The notes below the pieces were generated by a model that did not search any database, was not told the DNA's origin, and saw only the letters and a list, made by a program, of their open reading frames with translations. Both the position numbers and the translations under genes were made by a program. 64,000 nucleotides of DNA from Lysinibacillus composti. Lineage in GTDB: Bacteria; Bacillota; Bacilli; Bacillales_A; Planococcaceae. Positions 1 through 6,957 of this stretch are shown one piece after another (within the stretch, counting starts at the first letter, position 1; the number at the start of each line of letters is the position of its first letter). The DNA is taken from positions 1 through 64,000 of the forward strand of contig NZ_JAFBDY010000015.1 in the NCBI RefSeq assembly GCF_016908465.1. The letters run 5' to 3'.

Positions 1-132
1 TTACAAGAATACATTTACTATTATAATCACAAACGAATGAAGGCAAAATTAAAAGACCTAAGTCCAGTAGAATACCGAACTCAGGTCTTGGAAGCCGCCT
101 AACTTTATGTCTAACTTTTTTGGGTCAGATCA
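1..132 (+). mobile_element. 3' end of an IS3-family insertion sequence (OrfB transposase C-terminus)
   Basis: The window opens inside a reading frame that runs to TAA at 100-102 and encodes 33 residues. They include [20 protein letters not shown], the typical C-terminal end of IS3/IS150-group DDE transposases. The following bases at about 108-132 (TGTCTAACTTTTTTGGGTCA) look like the right terminal inverted repeat of that group. The rest of the element lies upstream of the window, so completeness and activity cannot be judged. It abuts a truncated family A repeat, which it may have interrupted. Confidence 0.85.
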
Positions 133-203
133 TCCGAGGGAGCTTTTGTTTATATACTATTAAAGTTTTTAATTATTTTCTGTGGACTCTTTTAAGGTGT
201 AGG

Positions 204-366
204 TTCTAATAAAGAGTTTGCGAGAGAGCGGTCTAAGAGGCCAACACGATGTTGGTCATGGTGGCAATGCTACAGGACGTAGCGTTTTTGCCACCGGCTT
301 TGTGTAAGGACTGCTCACATATAAAGTGTCCTTCTAAACGTTCCGGTAACTTTGCGCGGCTTACAG
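204..366 (+). repeat. Family A structured repeat, copy A1 (truncated at both ends)
   Basis: This copy keeps the closing helix (GAGCGGTC 226-233 with GACTGCTC 309-316, one G-T wobble) and the start of the downstream stem (TTCCGGTAAC, GCGCGGCTTACAG). It then stops abruptly at 366, and no terminal inverted repeat is visible. Instead of the usual ACAAG...CTTGT arm it carries a small hairpin (CCAAC/GTTGG, 241-255), a TCAT spacer and the 36-nt AGGAC hairpin module. It lies between the IS3 end and the 3' end of ymaF. Confidence 0.8.
260..295 (+). repeat. 36-nt AGGAC hairpin module, copy 1 (inside A1)
   Basis: The outer stem is GGTGGCAA (260-267) with TTGCCACC (288-295). The inner stem is GCTAC (269-273) with GTAGC (279-283). 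The loop is AGGAC (274-278). The internal loop has one base on the 5' side and four on the 3' side, exactly as in the other two copies. Both stems differ from those copies by paired changes. Confidence 0.85.
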
Positions 367-463
367 TATTTTAAAATGAAATTTCAGTATTAGATATAAA
401 ATTTTCAAAGTATCTATACGCGTTCATTTTAACCTTTTCTAGATAATATAGTAGAATTTCTTA

Positions 464-844
464 TTACAAACTTGTAGTTCCGCCATAGCTGTGTTGGTGT
501 GGGGTGGATCCGTCAACAGTTGTAAAGCCGTTAAATTCATGGTAATGTCCTCCGGTTGGAAGGGGAATTGCTGGACCAGTAATGCCACGAATTTGGTGTC
601 TATGCTGATCATCTACTGAAGTGAAAGTAAAGTATCTATGGGTGTGGGGAACTCCACTTGGAGCGGGTTCAGTCGATCCAGCATATCTGTGATTATGTCC
701 TACATCAAAAGAAGTAACGCCTTTAAATTCATGGATATGGGCAGGGATGGGTCTACCATCCCATGATGTAAGGAACAGTTGATGGGAATGCATAGGATCT
801 GAATCGTCTGAATGATACATAAATCCGGAAACAGGTATTTCCAA
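464..844 (-). CDS. ymaF: YmaF family protein
   Basis: Predicted 126-residue protein matching the YmaF family of Bacillus, whose function is not established. Recognisable features are HSHQLFLTSWDGRP, the stretch TSFDVGHNHRYAG, EPAPSGVPHTH, GPAIPLPTGGHYHEF and the ending STPHQHSYGG. The many regularly spaced histidines suggest metal binding, which is inference. The frame is open further upstream to a GTG at 901, but a good ribosome site (AAGGAG) lies eight bases before a TTG at 844, giving MEIPVSGFMYHS. I therefore prefer 844. The downstream side is occupied by repeat A1 and the IS3 end; no partner gene is evident. Confidence 0.85.
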   Translation of the reverse strand: MEIPVSGFMYHSDDSDPMHSHQLFLTSWDGRPIPAHIHEFKGVTSFDVGHNHRYAGSTEPAPSGVPHTHRYFTFTSVDDQHRHQIRGITGPAIPLPTGGHYHEFNGFTTVDGSTPHQHSYGGTTSL

Positions 845-1007
845 TTGTAAGACTCCTTTTGCCTTTTTCATACTATATGTAAGGTGGGCAAATAAGGACA
901 CTAGCCTATAAACTAAGTAGGTGCTTAAATATGTTTATGATTTTCTTTGACAATAGGATATGACGTTTAAGCAGAACCAGGACTAACCGGGCGTTCTTTT
1001 CGCATTG

Positions 1008-1194
1008 CTTATTGTCTAGCCTCGCGCGTTAGCCGCTCGAGGTGGCTTCACTACAACTGGCGAGGGCAAAAAGCGCCTTCACCGGAATTGTCTCCGAAGT
1101 ACATGGATGTACAAGTGCCGACAATGCGACAGGACGTCGCGTTTTTGTCGGCCAGTGCTTGTCGGGTGTGAACGAGTCGCCTCCACTTTTCTTA
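1008..1194 (-). repeat. Family B structured repeat, copy B1 (with inserted hairpin module)
   Basis: Shares its ends (CTTATTGTCTAGC on the left, AGTGCTTGTCGGGTGTGAAC and CGCCTCC.CTTTTCT on the right) with copy B2 at 15063-15190. Relative to B2 it has 58 extra bases at 1096-1153, made of a small hairpin (GTACA/TGTAC, 1099-1112), an AAGT spacer and the AGGAC module. The right end touches the stop codon of the minus-strand NdpA-like gene, so it would be transcribed as that gene's 3' UTR. Confidence 0.8.
1117..1152 (+). repeat. 36-nt AGGAC hairpin module, copy 2 (inside B1)
   Basis: The outer stem is GCCGACAA (1117-1124) with TTGTCGGC (1145-1152). The inner stem is GCGAC (1126-1130) with GTCGC (1136-1140). 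The loop AGGAC is at 1131-1135. Length, loop and internal-loop asymmetry equal those of the copies at 260-295 and 29726-29761, while both stems differ by compensatory changes. It sits in a repeat of a different family from the other two copies. Confidence 0.85.
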
Positions 1195-2199
1195 TTATTC
1201 TTCTTCATGGAAGTAGATTTTATAGAACTTTCGATTGGTTGTTTCATCGAAGCCCACTTCAATCAGTTCATCAACTTGTTCAATATCACGCACGTTCACT
1301 TGAATTTCAATATTAGAATCGAGTTTTATTTTTCGTTTATATGTTTTTTCTGCTTTTTCAATCGCGCTCTCAGAAATAACCGTTTCGTAAGGCTTTACCG
1401 TATTAACGATTACATCTTTCTGAACGGCCTCCACTTTTTGAAAGACCGAGTCGATATAATCATTGACCTGGAATTCTTCTTCATTACGGAAATAATCGAG
1501 GGTTTTATTGAGTAATCCTAATTTCTCCGTATTACTAAAATTCTCTTCTTTTAAAATATATTTTTTTACTTCTGTTAACGCTAAATTCGTTTTATGATAA
1601 TGTTCATCTGCCACTTTAATTTTTAAGAATCGCTCCTGCCAATAAACGACATCTTCCTTCTTTTTCGTTTTAATAAAAACAGCAGGGGGCTCGTCTCTGC
1701 CCATGTCTACGATTACAGCCATATTATTAAGTTTCTTTACATTAATGCCATCGATCCCACTTACCGTCAGATGATTTTGGTCGTTTTTCACATCAAGGAA
1801 CATTTCCTTTTCATCAATTTTAACGATGGCTAAAACCTTTTTCACTTCTGTAGACATGACACATTGATCGAATAAACCAATAAACAATTCACCACTTTTA
1901 ATATTTGGGTGTTGGGAAGAACTTTGTAGGTGCTTGGCTATATTTTTTGACTGTTCAAGAAAACTACTTTCCTGATCAAAAATAGACTTCGCATATGTAT
2001 AGACTTCATTTAAGCCGATATCTGTTTCGTGGAAGAATTCATATTGCTGCTCTAAATCAATCTTATGGAACGCTAATTGGGTAAAGGCTGCTTCAAGCAT
2101 AACCTCTGGCTGAGAGAAAGCCTCTTCACCAAAAACTAGCGAATCACTTACATAATGAAAAACATACTGTGCTAATTTACTTTCACTAACATCTAGCAA
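1195..2199 (-). CDS. Nucleoid-associated (NdpA/YejK, 37-kDa type) family protein
   Basis: A 334-residue soluble protein resembling the nucleoid-associated NA37/YejK family. The N-terminal part reads like the family pattern of a short Ser/Asp-rich helix followed by an LF-containing stretch (SGELFIGLFDQCVMSTEVKK), then a beta-rich part with FLDV and MAVIVDM. Members associate with nucleoid DNA in proteobacteria; the role in Bacillales is unclear. The start is TTG at 2199, preceded by AAGGTGA at good spacing. It is transcribed alone, towards the family B repeat that directly follows its stop codon. The assignment is by overall resemblance only. Confidence 0.65.
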   Translation of the reverse strand: MLDVSESKLAQYVFHYVSDSLVFGEEAFSQPEVMLEAAFTQLAFHKIDLEQQYEFFHETDIGLNEVYTYAKSIFDQESSFLEQSKNIAKHLQSSSQHPNIKSGELFIGLFDQCVMSTEVKKVLAIVKIDEKEMFLDVKNDQNHLTVSGIDGINVKKLNNMAVIVDMGRDEPPAVFIKTKKKEDVVYWQERFLKIKVADEHYHKTNLALTEVKKYILKEENFSNTEKLGLLNKTLDYFRNEEEFQVNDYIDSVFQKVEAVQKDVIVNTVKPYETVISESAIEKAEKTYKRKIKLDSNIEIQVNVRDIEQVDELIEVGFDETTNRKFYKIYFHEEE

Positions 2200-2270
2200 A
2201 ATCTCACCTTCTCATCAAAGTTGTAGAGTCTATACCTTATCATAAGTAGCACAGGTTTTTCATGTCTTTT

Positions 2271-2639
2271 TTATAGCTCCTTTACTAAGTTATACCATTC
2301 AATGCCACCGTGTTCTGATTTAGATTTTCCTTCATTTATATAGCCTAATTTTTCGTAAAATGAAATAAGTTCTGCGCGGCATGTTAAGGTAACAGTTTCG
2401 CGTTTAGCTTTGCGTGCTTCATCCTCTAAATGCTTCAATAACTTGCTCGCAATACCTTTACCTTGTTGTTCTGGTGCCACAGCTACACCTAGAACTGTTT
2501 GATGGCCGCCGAATGGGGGATTAGGGAGTACCGTATCAAATAAATCATCCGAAATATAACGAACATTCACAATCGGTCCGTTAATTAGCCCGACTACTTG
2601 GTCATCTTCCACTATGTAAAAGAAGAGGATTTCAAGTGT
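2271..2639 (-). pseudogene. GNAT acetyltransferase, 5'-truncated
   Basis: The visible part carries a GNAT acetyl-CoA-binding motif (VAVAPEQQGKGIASKLL) and a C-terminal FYEKLGY motif. Family members are about 150-160 residues, but here only about 113-122 codons are open. In-frame reading upstream of a GTG at 2612 gives sense-like residues (TLEILFFYIVEDDQVVG) and then a TAG at 2640-2642. No ribosome-binding site precedes the GTG. Roughly the first 40 residues, including helix 1, are missing, and I saw no remnant of them in the other frames up to the divergent yqjF promoter. A non-functional remnant is more likely than a short enzyme. Confidence 0.7.
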
Positions 2640-2706
2640 CTAAGAAGATAAGTTATAGACTAACCTTATACTACATATTGAATGCAAGAGGGGAGTAAGG
2701 GCTGTC

Positions 2707-3465
2707 ATGGAAGAAGAAATGAACACAAGTTTGGCGAACCACCACGATCATCGAGGTCCATTGCCAAAACTACCCTGGATCATGAAGCAGACGTGGCGTC
2801 ATACGTTGTTTGCTCATTATCCTGTGAAACGTGAAATTCTCCGGAAATTAGTGCCAGCAAGTTTGCCTTTAGATTCGTATCAGGATACGTGCTGGGTTAG
2901 CGTCGTTCCTTATATTACAACTTCGATGCATTTACGACTTTTACCGCCAATCCCTGGAACAAGCACATTTGCCGGGTTTAATGTTCGTACATATGTCACA
3001 TTAAATGGAAAGCCAGGCGTGTATTTTTTTAGTTTGACAGCCGCAAATTGGCTTGCCGCAAACTCAGCAAAAGCCTTCTTCCAATTACCCTATCATCATA
3101 TGGAGATGAAATTAAAAGAGGGAGATGAATACGTAACTTTTGAAAGCAGAAAGAGAGAGGGCTTACAGTTGGTCTGTGATTATAAGCCAATCTCTGAACC
3201 CTATTACCCGAAGGAAGGATCTTTAGATGCTTGGTTAGTTGAACGATATTGTTTTTATAATATAAGTAAAATTGGCATCCCAATTCGTTGTGATATATTA
3301 CACCAACCATGGGAATTACAAAAAGCAGAGGCAGTTTTTCATAAAAACACATCACTATCGAAATACGAAATTACACCGGAAAATAAGGAACCCATCCTGC
3401 ACTATGCAAAGGAGAGAGTAGTCAGCATCTGGCCAATTGTTCCGGTTAAGAATTCAAGGGGATGA
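2707..3465 (+). CDS. yqjF: YqjF family (DUF2071) protein
   Basis: A 252-residue protein of the DUF2071 family typified by Bacillus YqjF; its biochemical function is unknown. Diagnostic segments are MKQTWRHTLFAHYPV near the N-terminus, WVSVVPYITTSMHLR, FAGFNVRTYVTLNGKPGVYF and the middle FFQLPYHHMEM. No signal peptide or membrane segment is evident, so it is probably cytoplasmic. A second ATG at 2719 is an alternative start. It is transcribed divergently from the broken acetyltransferase. A GC-rich inverted repeat (GGGGATG...CATCCCC) after the stop may aid termination but lacks a T-run. Confidence 0.85.
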   Translation: MEEEMNTSLANHHDHRGPLPKLPWIMKQTWRHTLFAHYPVKREILRKLVPASLPLDSYQDTCWVSVVPYITTSMHLRLLPPIPGTSTFAGFNVRTYVTLNGKPGVYFFSLTAANWLAANSAKAFFQLPYHHMEMKLKEGDEYVTFESRKREGLQLVCDYKPISEPYYPKEGSLDAWLVERYCFYNISKIGIPIRCDILHQPWELQKAEAVFHKNTSLSKYEITPENKEPILHYAKERVVSIWPIVPVKNSRG

Positions 3466-3729
3466 AGGGTTTCGCCCCATCCCCACATACAAAATTCCCT
3501 TCATTAAAGCTATGATGAGGATTTACGACCAATTTCACTCTCGAAATTCCTTTCATCAAGTAACAATTCGCTAATTCATTCTCCACCACTCCAAAACTAA
3601 TAAAAACACAAATCCATCCTAATCAGAAAACGATAAAAATGAGCTTCTATAGAACGCACTTTAATTGAATGAAATCTTCTTTCAATAGGTAACAATGGTA
3701 ATAGTTAAGCTAATTGGAGAGGTGAGATA

Positions 3730-4821
3730 ATGAAAAAACTGTTTCTAGGAGCTATGTTCACAATAATATTCATAGCAGGTTGTACAGAGCAAAAACCAAT
3801 CCCAAAGAATGTAGACCAAAACCAATTATTAGAGGTATCTGTCGTTCCTACAGAAGAGATTGAGATCGTCGCAACACAATTAAGCATTCCATGGTCCATC
3901 GAAAAACAAGGAGATACTTTTTATATATCTGAAAGAACGGGAAGCATAGCAAAAATAGAAAAGGGGCAAGTGGAGCGGCAACGTGTAGAACTAACAAAAC
4001 CTTTAGCGACAGTTGCAGAAGCGGGTTTACTTGGTTTTGTCCTTGCCCCTGATTTTCCACAGTCCAACCAAGCCTATGCCTATTACACATACCAAAATGA
4101 TGCTGAACAATTTAATCGGATTGTTACACTGAAATTAGAAAATAACGTTTGGAGGGAACAACAAGTACTACTTGACGGAATCCCGAGTGGTCGTGTCCAT
4201 CATGGTGGAAGACTTAAAATTGGTCCGGACCATAAACTTTATGCAACAGTCGGTGATGCTGCAAATTCAGCATTAGCACAAGATCGTAATTCATTAGCTG
4301 GGAAAATTTTGAGGTTAAATTTAGACGGAACGGTACCGAATGATAACCCGTTTCCCAACTCCTACGTGTATAGCTATGGTCATCGGAATCCTCAAGGAAT
4401 CACGTGGGCGCCAGATGGAAAGTTGTATGAAAGTGAACATGGAAACCAAGCGAATGATGAAATTAATGAAATTGTAGCAGGACAAAATTTTGGTTGGCCG
4501 ATGATAGAGGGATTCCAACAGCGTGAAGGCATGGTTACACCTATATTTACGTCAGGTATTAATGTTACATGGGCACCTTCTGGAATGGATGAACATGAGG
4601 GGAAGTTATACGTTGCAGCATTAAGAGGAAATGCAGTTTTGGAATTTAACCTGGAAACGATGCAATACCGTGAAATCATAACGGGCCTTGGCAGAATTCG
4701 GGATATTTACATTGAGGATGACTCGCTTTATTTCATTAGCAATAATACAGATGGGCGCGGCGAACAACAGCAAAATGACGACAAGTTGTATCGAATTTCA
4801 CTATCCCAATTAAATAATTAA
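3730..4821 (+). CDS. PQQ-dependent sugar dehydrogenase family lipoprotein
   Basis: A 363-residue secreted lipoprotein of the soluble glucose/sorbosone dehydrogenase (GSDH, YliI/Asd) family. The signal peptide MKKLFLGAMFTIIFIAGC ends in an IAGC lipobox. The mature part shows the six-bladed propeller pattern, with GRVHHGGRLKIGPDHKLYAT (candidate catalytic histidine), AGKILRLN, YGHRNPQGITW, SEHGNQANDEIN and the final GRIRDIYI...LYRI. Homologues oxidise aldose sugars with PQQ. No PQQ synthesis genes are in the window, so cofactor and substrate are unknown. A ribosome site (GGAGAGGTGAGATA) precedes the ATG. It stands alone, followed by a small zinc-ribbon gene. Confidence 0.85.
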   Translation: MKKLFLGAMFTIIFIAGCTEQKPIPKNVDQNQLLEVSVVPTEEIEIVATQLSIPWSIEKQGDTFYISERTGSIAKIEKGQVERQRVELTKPLATVAEAGLLGFVLAPDFPQSNQAYAYYTYQNDAEQFNRIVTLKLENNVWREQQVLLDGIPSGRVHHGGRLKIGPDHKLYATVGDAANSALAQDRNSLAGKILRLNLDGTVPNDNPFPNSYVYSYGHRNPQGITWAPDGKLYESEHGNQANDEINEIVAGQNFGWPMIEGFQQREGMVTPIFTSGINVTWAPSGMDEHEGKLYVAALRGNAVLEFNLETMQYREIITGLGRIRDIYIEDDSLYFISNNTDGRGEQQQNDDKLYRISLSQLNN

Positions 4822-4898
4822 TTAGAACAATTGAAACTAGATCCCCCCTTTAATCGTAGAAGAGATAACAAATCATACAAAAGTGAGGGGAATAGGAA

Positions 4899-5099
4899 TT
4901 GGATAAAGGGTGTATTAAATGTGGAAGTAAAGATGCAGCTCAAAAAGAAGTTGCTATGACTGGAACTGGTCTTTCCAAAATATTTGATCTTCAGCACAAT
5001 CAGTTTATTGTCATTTATTGCAAAAACTGTGGATACTCAGAGTTTTACAATAAACAGTCGTCTACAGGGTCAAATATTCTTGATTTATTCTTTGGTTAA
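4899..5099 (+). CDS. Small zinc-ribbon protein
   Basis: A 66-residue protein with two cysteine pairs: CIKCG near the N-terminus and CKNCGYSEFY near residues 46-55. This arrangement matches small Zn-ribbon proteins annotated as nucleic-acid-binding (DUF2082-like). The start is TTG at 4899 behind a GTGAGGGG ribosome site. The C-terminal tail ends in ILDLFFG. Function unknown. It is followed by family A repeat A2, which may supply its terminator. Confidence 0.7.
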   Translation: MDKGCIKCGSKDAAQKEVAMTGTGLSKIFDLQHNQFIVIYCKNCGYSEFYNKQSSTGSNILDLFFG

Positions 5100-5109
5100 G
5101 GAAAGTAAA

Positions 5110-5473
5110 GAGGTTAGGAAGTGCCAATAACATCATTTTTCTCAAATAGAGGAATGGTGTTTTGCTTACTGGTTTATGCTTACCTTTTGATAACTTATTA
5201 AAGGTTATACTAATAGCGAATCTAATGAAGTGTGTGGTGAGAGCGGACTGGCACACAAGCCGCAAAGCCACGTTGAAACGTGTCTTTTCGACTTGTCTAT
5301 GTGCTTTGTGAAAGGTCCGCTCACATATAATGTGTCCTTCTAAACTTTCTGGAAACTTTGCGCGGCTTACAGTGGTAGGCCGCGGTATCTGGAGAGTGGC
5401 TAACACTAATTGCTCTTAGAATTTTACTATTGGTAGTAGTAGCTTATCTTGAAAATTCTACTTTGTCCCGGTC
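5110..5473 (+). repeat. Family A structured repeat, copy A2 (both ends present)
   Basis: About 364 bp between a plus-strand and a minus-strand gene that converge. The left end is GAGGTTAGGAA and the right end TTTGTCCCGGTC. A terminator-like hairpin (AACATCATT...AATGGTGTT) lies at about 5127-5161. The closing helix is GAGCGGAC (5241-5248) with GTCCGCTC (5315-5322). The inner hairpin CACGTTGAAACGTG is at 5269-5282. The long downstream hairpin includes CGCGGC...GCCGCG. There is no AGGAC module. The whole 5100-5496 gap is explained by this element; short ORFs in it are not genes. Confidence 0.85.
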
Positions 5474-5496
5474 TTTTTCGTGAAGCAAAAATAACC

Positions 5497-5685
5497 TTAG
5501 GAAGGCCTTTCATTAAAAACTTCATCTTGATCAAAACCTGCAACATCATAATCTTCAAGCATTGTACTGTAATCATAGCCTTTTTCATCTAACTCGTTTT
5601 CTAAATATGATTTGCATTGGTTTAATTGGGACTGCATCTGGTTCAGCATGGCATACATATTAAGCAAAAACGTTTTATCATTCAT
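5497..5685 (-). CDS. Small hypothetical protein
   Basis: A 62-residue acidic protein with an amphipathic N-terminal half (MNDKTFLLNMYAMLNQMQSQ) likely to form a helix and a Tyr/Asp-rich tail (YDYSTMLEDYDVAGFDQDEV). A strong GGAGG lies seven bases before the ATG at 5685, which fixes the start; the open frame upstream of it has no ribosome site. I do not recognise the family. It is convergent with the zinc-ribbon gene across repeat A2 and divergent from the next small zinc-finger gene. Confidence 0.65.
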   Translation of the reverse strand: MNDKTFLLNMYAMLNQMQSQLNQCKSYLENELDEKGYDYSTMLEDYDVAGFDQDEVFNERPS

Positions 5686-5839
5686 GGTGTGTCCTCCGAA
5701 ATTGTGCCTTATCATAATTAAACTACCCTCAACTACTATCTTCTATGTGTGTAACGGGTATAGCCCTTCATCCCATTGTCATTGTATGGTAGCTAGTAAA
5801 AAAACAGATACTACGTGTGAGAGATAAGGAGTGATACTG

Positions 5840-6085
5840 ATGGCTGTATGCCCTTTATGTAATTCATTAAAAGAATTAGAAGTTCATTGCCCAAATTGTC
5901 ATAAGAAATTGGACGACTCAGGGAAGGTATCCGACTTTTTAGATCCTTATGGTCACTATAACGATGAAGAAACCGTAAAAATGGGGGATGGATATCCAAA
6001 CACAGCAAAGGATCAAATTTGTCCCCATTTAATGGTTTGCAGTGACTGTGGATATGATGAAGTTAAAATGATTCAAGAAGAGTAA
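5840..6085 (+). CDS. Small zinc-finger protein
   Basis: An 81-residue protein with three cysteine pairs: CPLC at the N-terminus, CPNC at about residues 17-20, and CSDCGY near the C-terminus, plus an isolated Cys and His in ICPHLMVC. The layout indicates one or two zinc ribbons. AAGGAG eight bases before ATG 5840 sets the start; a GTG nine bases upstream overlaps that ribosome site and is less likely. Function unknown. It is followed closely by an intrinsic terminator. Confidence 0.7.
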   Translation: MAVCPLCNSLKELEVHCPNCHKKLDDSGKVSDFLDPYGHYNDEETVKMGDGYPNTAKDQICPHLMVCSDCGYDEVKMIQEE

Positions 6086-6096
6086 CCAGCAAAAAA

Positions 6097-6130
6097 GGAG
6101 GCAACACCGAGGAGGGGAGTTGCCTTTATT
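6097..6130 (+). terminator. Intrinsic terminator of the small zinc-finger gene
   Basis: The stem GGCAAC (6100-6105) with GTTGCC (6119-6124) is followed by a T-rich stretch. It also lies just past the stop of the convergent 52-aa gene. Confidence 0.75.
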
Positions 6131-6133
6131 GTT

Positions 6134-6292
6134 TTAATGCGAGCGAGTATTTGTCTTTTTATGTGTATTCGGTTTGCCATCTGTCTTTGGCTGTTTATGT
6201 TGTTTTGCAATATCGTTATTCATTTGTAACGTTGCAGCATCCAAGTTATTATTTAGAGCCGCTTCCTCGTTCAGTCTCTCATCCTTATGCAT
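6134..6292 (-). CDS. Small hydrophilic hypothetical protein (52 aa)
   Basis: Read on the minus strand, ATG at 6292 opens a 52-codon frame encoding a very polar protein. It begins MHKDERLNEEAALNNN and ends in a basic Lys/Thr/His-rich tail (NTHKKTNTRSH). GGAGGA stands at normal spacing before the ATG, and the downstream zinc-finger terminator serves its end. No Cys, Trp or membrane segment is present. I do not recognise a family; composition alone resembles small spore or stress proteins, which is only a guess. Confidence 0.6.
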   Translation of the reverse strand: MHKDERLNEEAALNNNLDAATLQMNNDIAKQHKQPKTDGKPNTHKKTNTRSH

Positions 6293-6552
6293 ATCAAGTT
6301 TCCTCCAATCTATTAAGTCATTTTATTTTGCCCTCTAAGATGAAATCAAATTCTGTTAAATACATCCACTCAATCGATTTAAACAAACCGTGACAAATTT
6401 TCAACGGTTCGCTCATCATACAGTTTTTTTCTTTTAGATGGAGTATTATAAACATGTAAGAAAAATACTTCTTTAAAGATCGACGGAAAATACTCAACAC
6501 AGTTTTTCGCTAATTTTAAGAGCTTCATTATTACGATTTGGAGGCGATCAAT

Positions 6553-6708
6553 ATGATGGAAACAAATGAAAAAGCTGCTCGATTACAAGTGATGCTACAA
6601 GAAGCCTTACAACCGATGATTGATAAAATTGACTCATTAGAACAAGAAGTCAAAATGTTACAAGAAGGCCAGAAAAAACTACAAAAGTTATTATCCGAAA
6701 AGGAATAA
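6553..6708 (+). CDS. Small coiled-coil protein (51 aa)
   Basis: ATG 6553 (or 6556) follows GGAGGCGATCAAT and opens a 51-codon frame (start MMETNEKAARLQVMLQEAL, end QKKLQKLLSEKE). Leucine, isoleucine and methionine recur in heptads over nearly the whole length, so it is predicted to be a coiled coil. It is followed by a clear terminator. No family is recognised; length and composition recall SlyX-like or structural coiled-coil peptides. Confidence 0.65.
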   Translation: MMETNEKAARLQVMLQEALQPMIDKIDSLEQEVKMLQEGQKKLQKLLSEKE

Positions 6709-6769
6709 TCGAAACGATATTTCATATACTCATTACGAGACTCAAGACTCACAATCCTCTTTCAAAGAA

Positions 6770-6808
6770 AAAGTCGATTTCCTAACCAGCTGGGAAATCG
6801 GCTTTTTT
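6770..6808 (+). terminator. Intrinsic terminator
   Basis: GTCGATTTCC (6773-6782) pairs with GGGAAATCGGC, followed by six Ts. It ends the 51-aa coiled-coil gene. Confidence 0.8.
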
Positions 6809-6957
6809 CTATTGGAACAGAACCAAAAAATACTATTCGATTACATATTTTAAATTGGCCTACTTTCCTATAAAATAAAAATATTGAACTGATAAAAAAG
6901 ACTTAGTTAATTCATAATTTTTTTAGTGCTTTTCGATTAAATGAAGGAGCCATAATA

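Noticed and set aside
260-295. The 36-nt module considered as an ordinary terminator
   Set aside because: The T-run lies inside the stem and not after it, and the conserved loop and asymmetry are not needed for termination.
1029-1262. Minus-strand 77-codon frame
   Set aside because: It spans repeat B1 and the end of the NdpA-like gene in another frame; its Ser/Thr/Pro-rich product is the translated repeat.
5062-5406. A 114-codon frame on the minus strand
   Set aside because: It runs through repeat A2 and across the end of the zinc-ribbon gene. Similar frames appear in A5; they arise from repeat sequence, with no ribosome sites.
6318-6500. Minus-strand 60-codon frame ending in EFDFILEGKIK
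   Set aside because: Only a weak A-rich sequence precedes the possible internal ATG and no family is recognised; it remains possible but is not supported.
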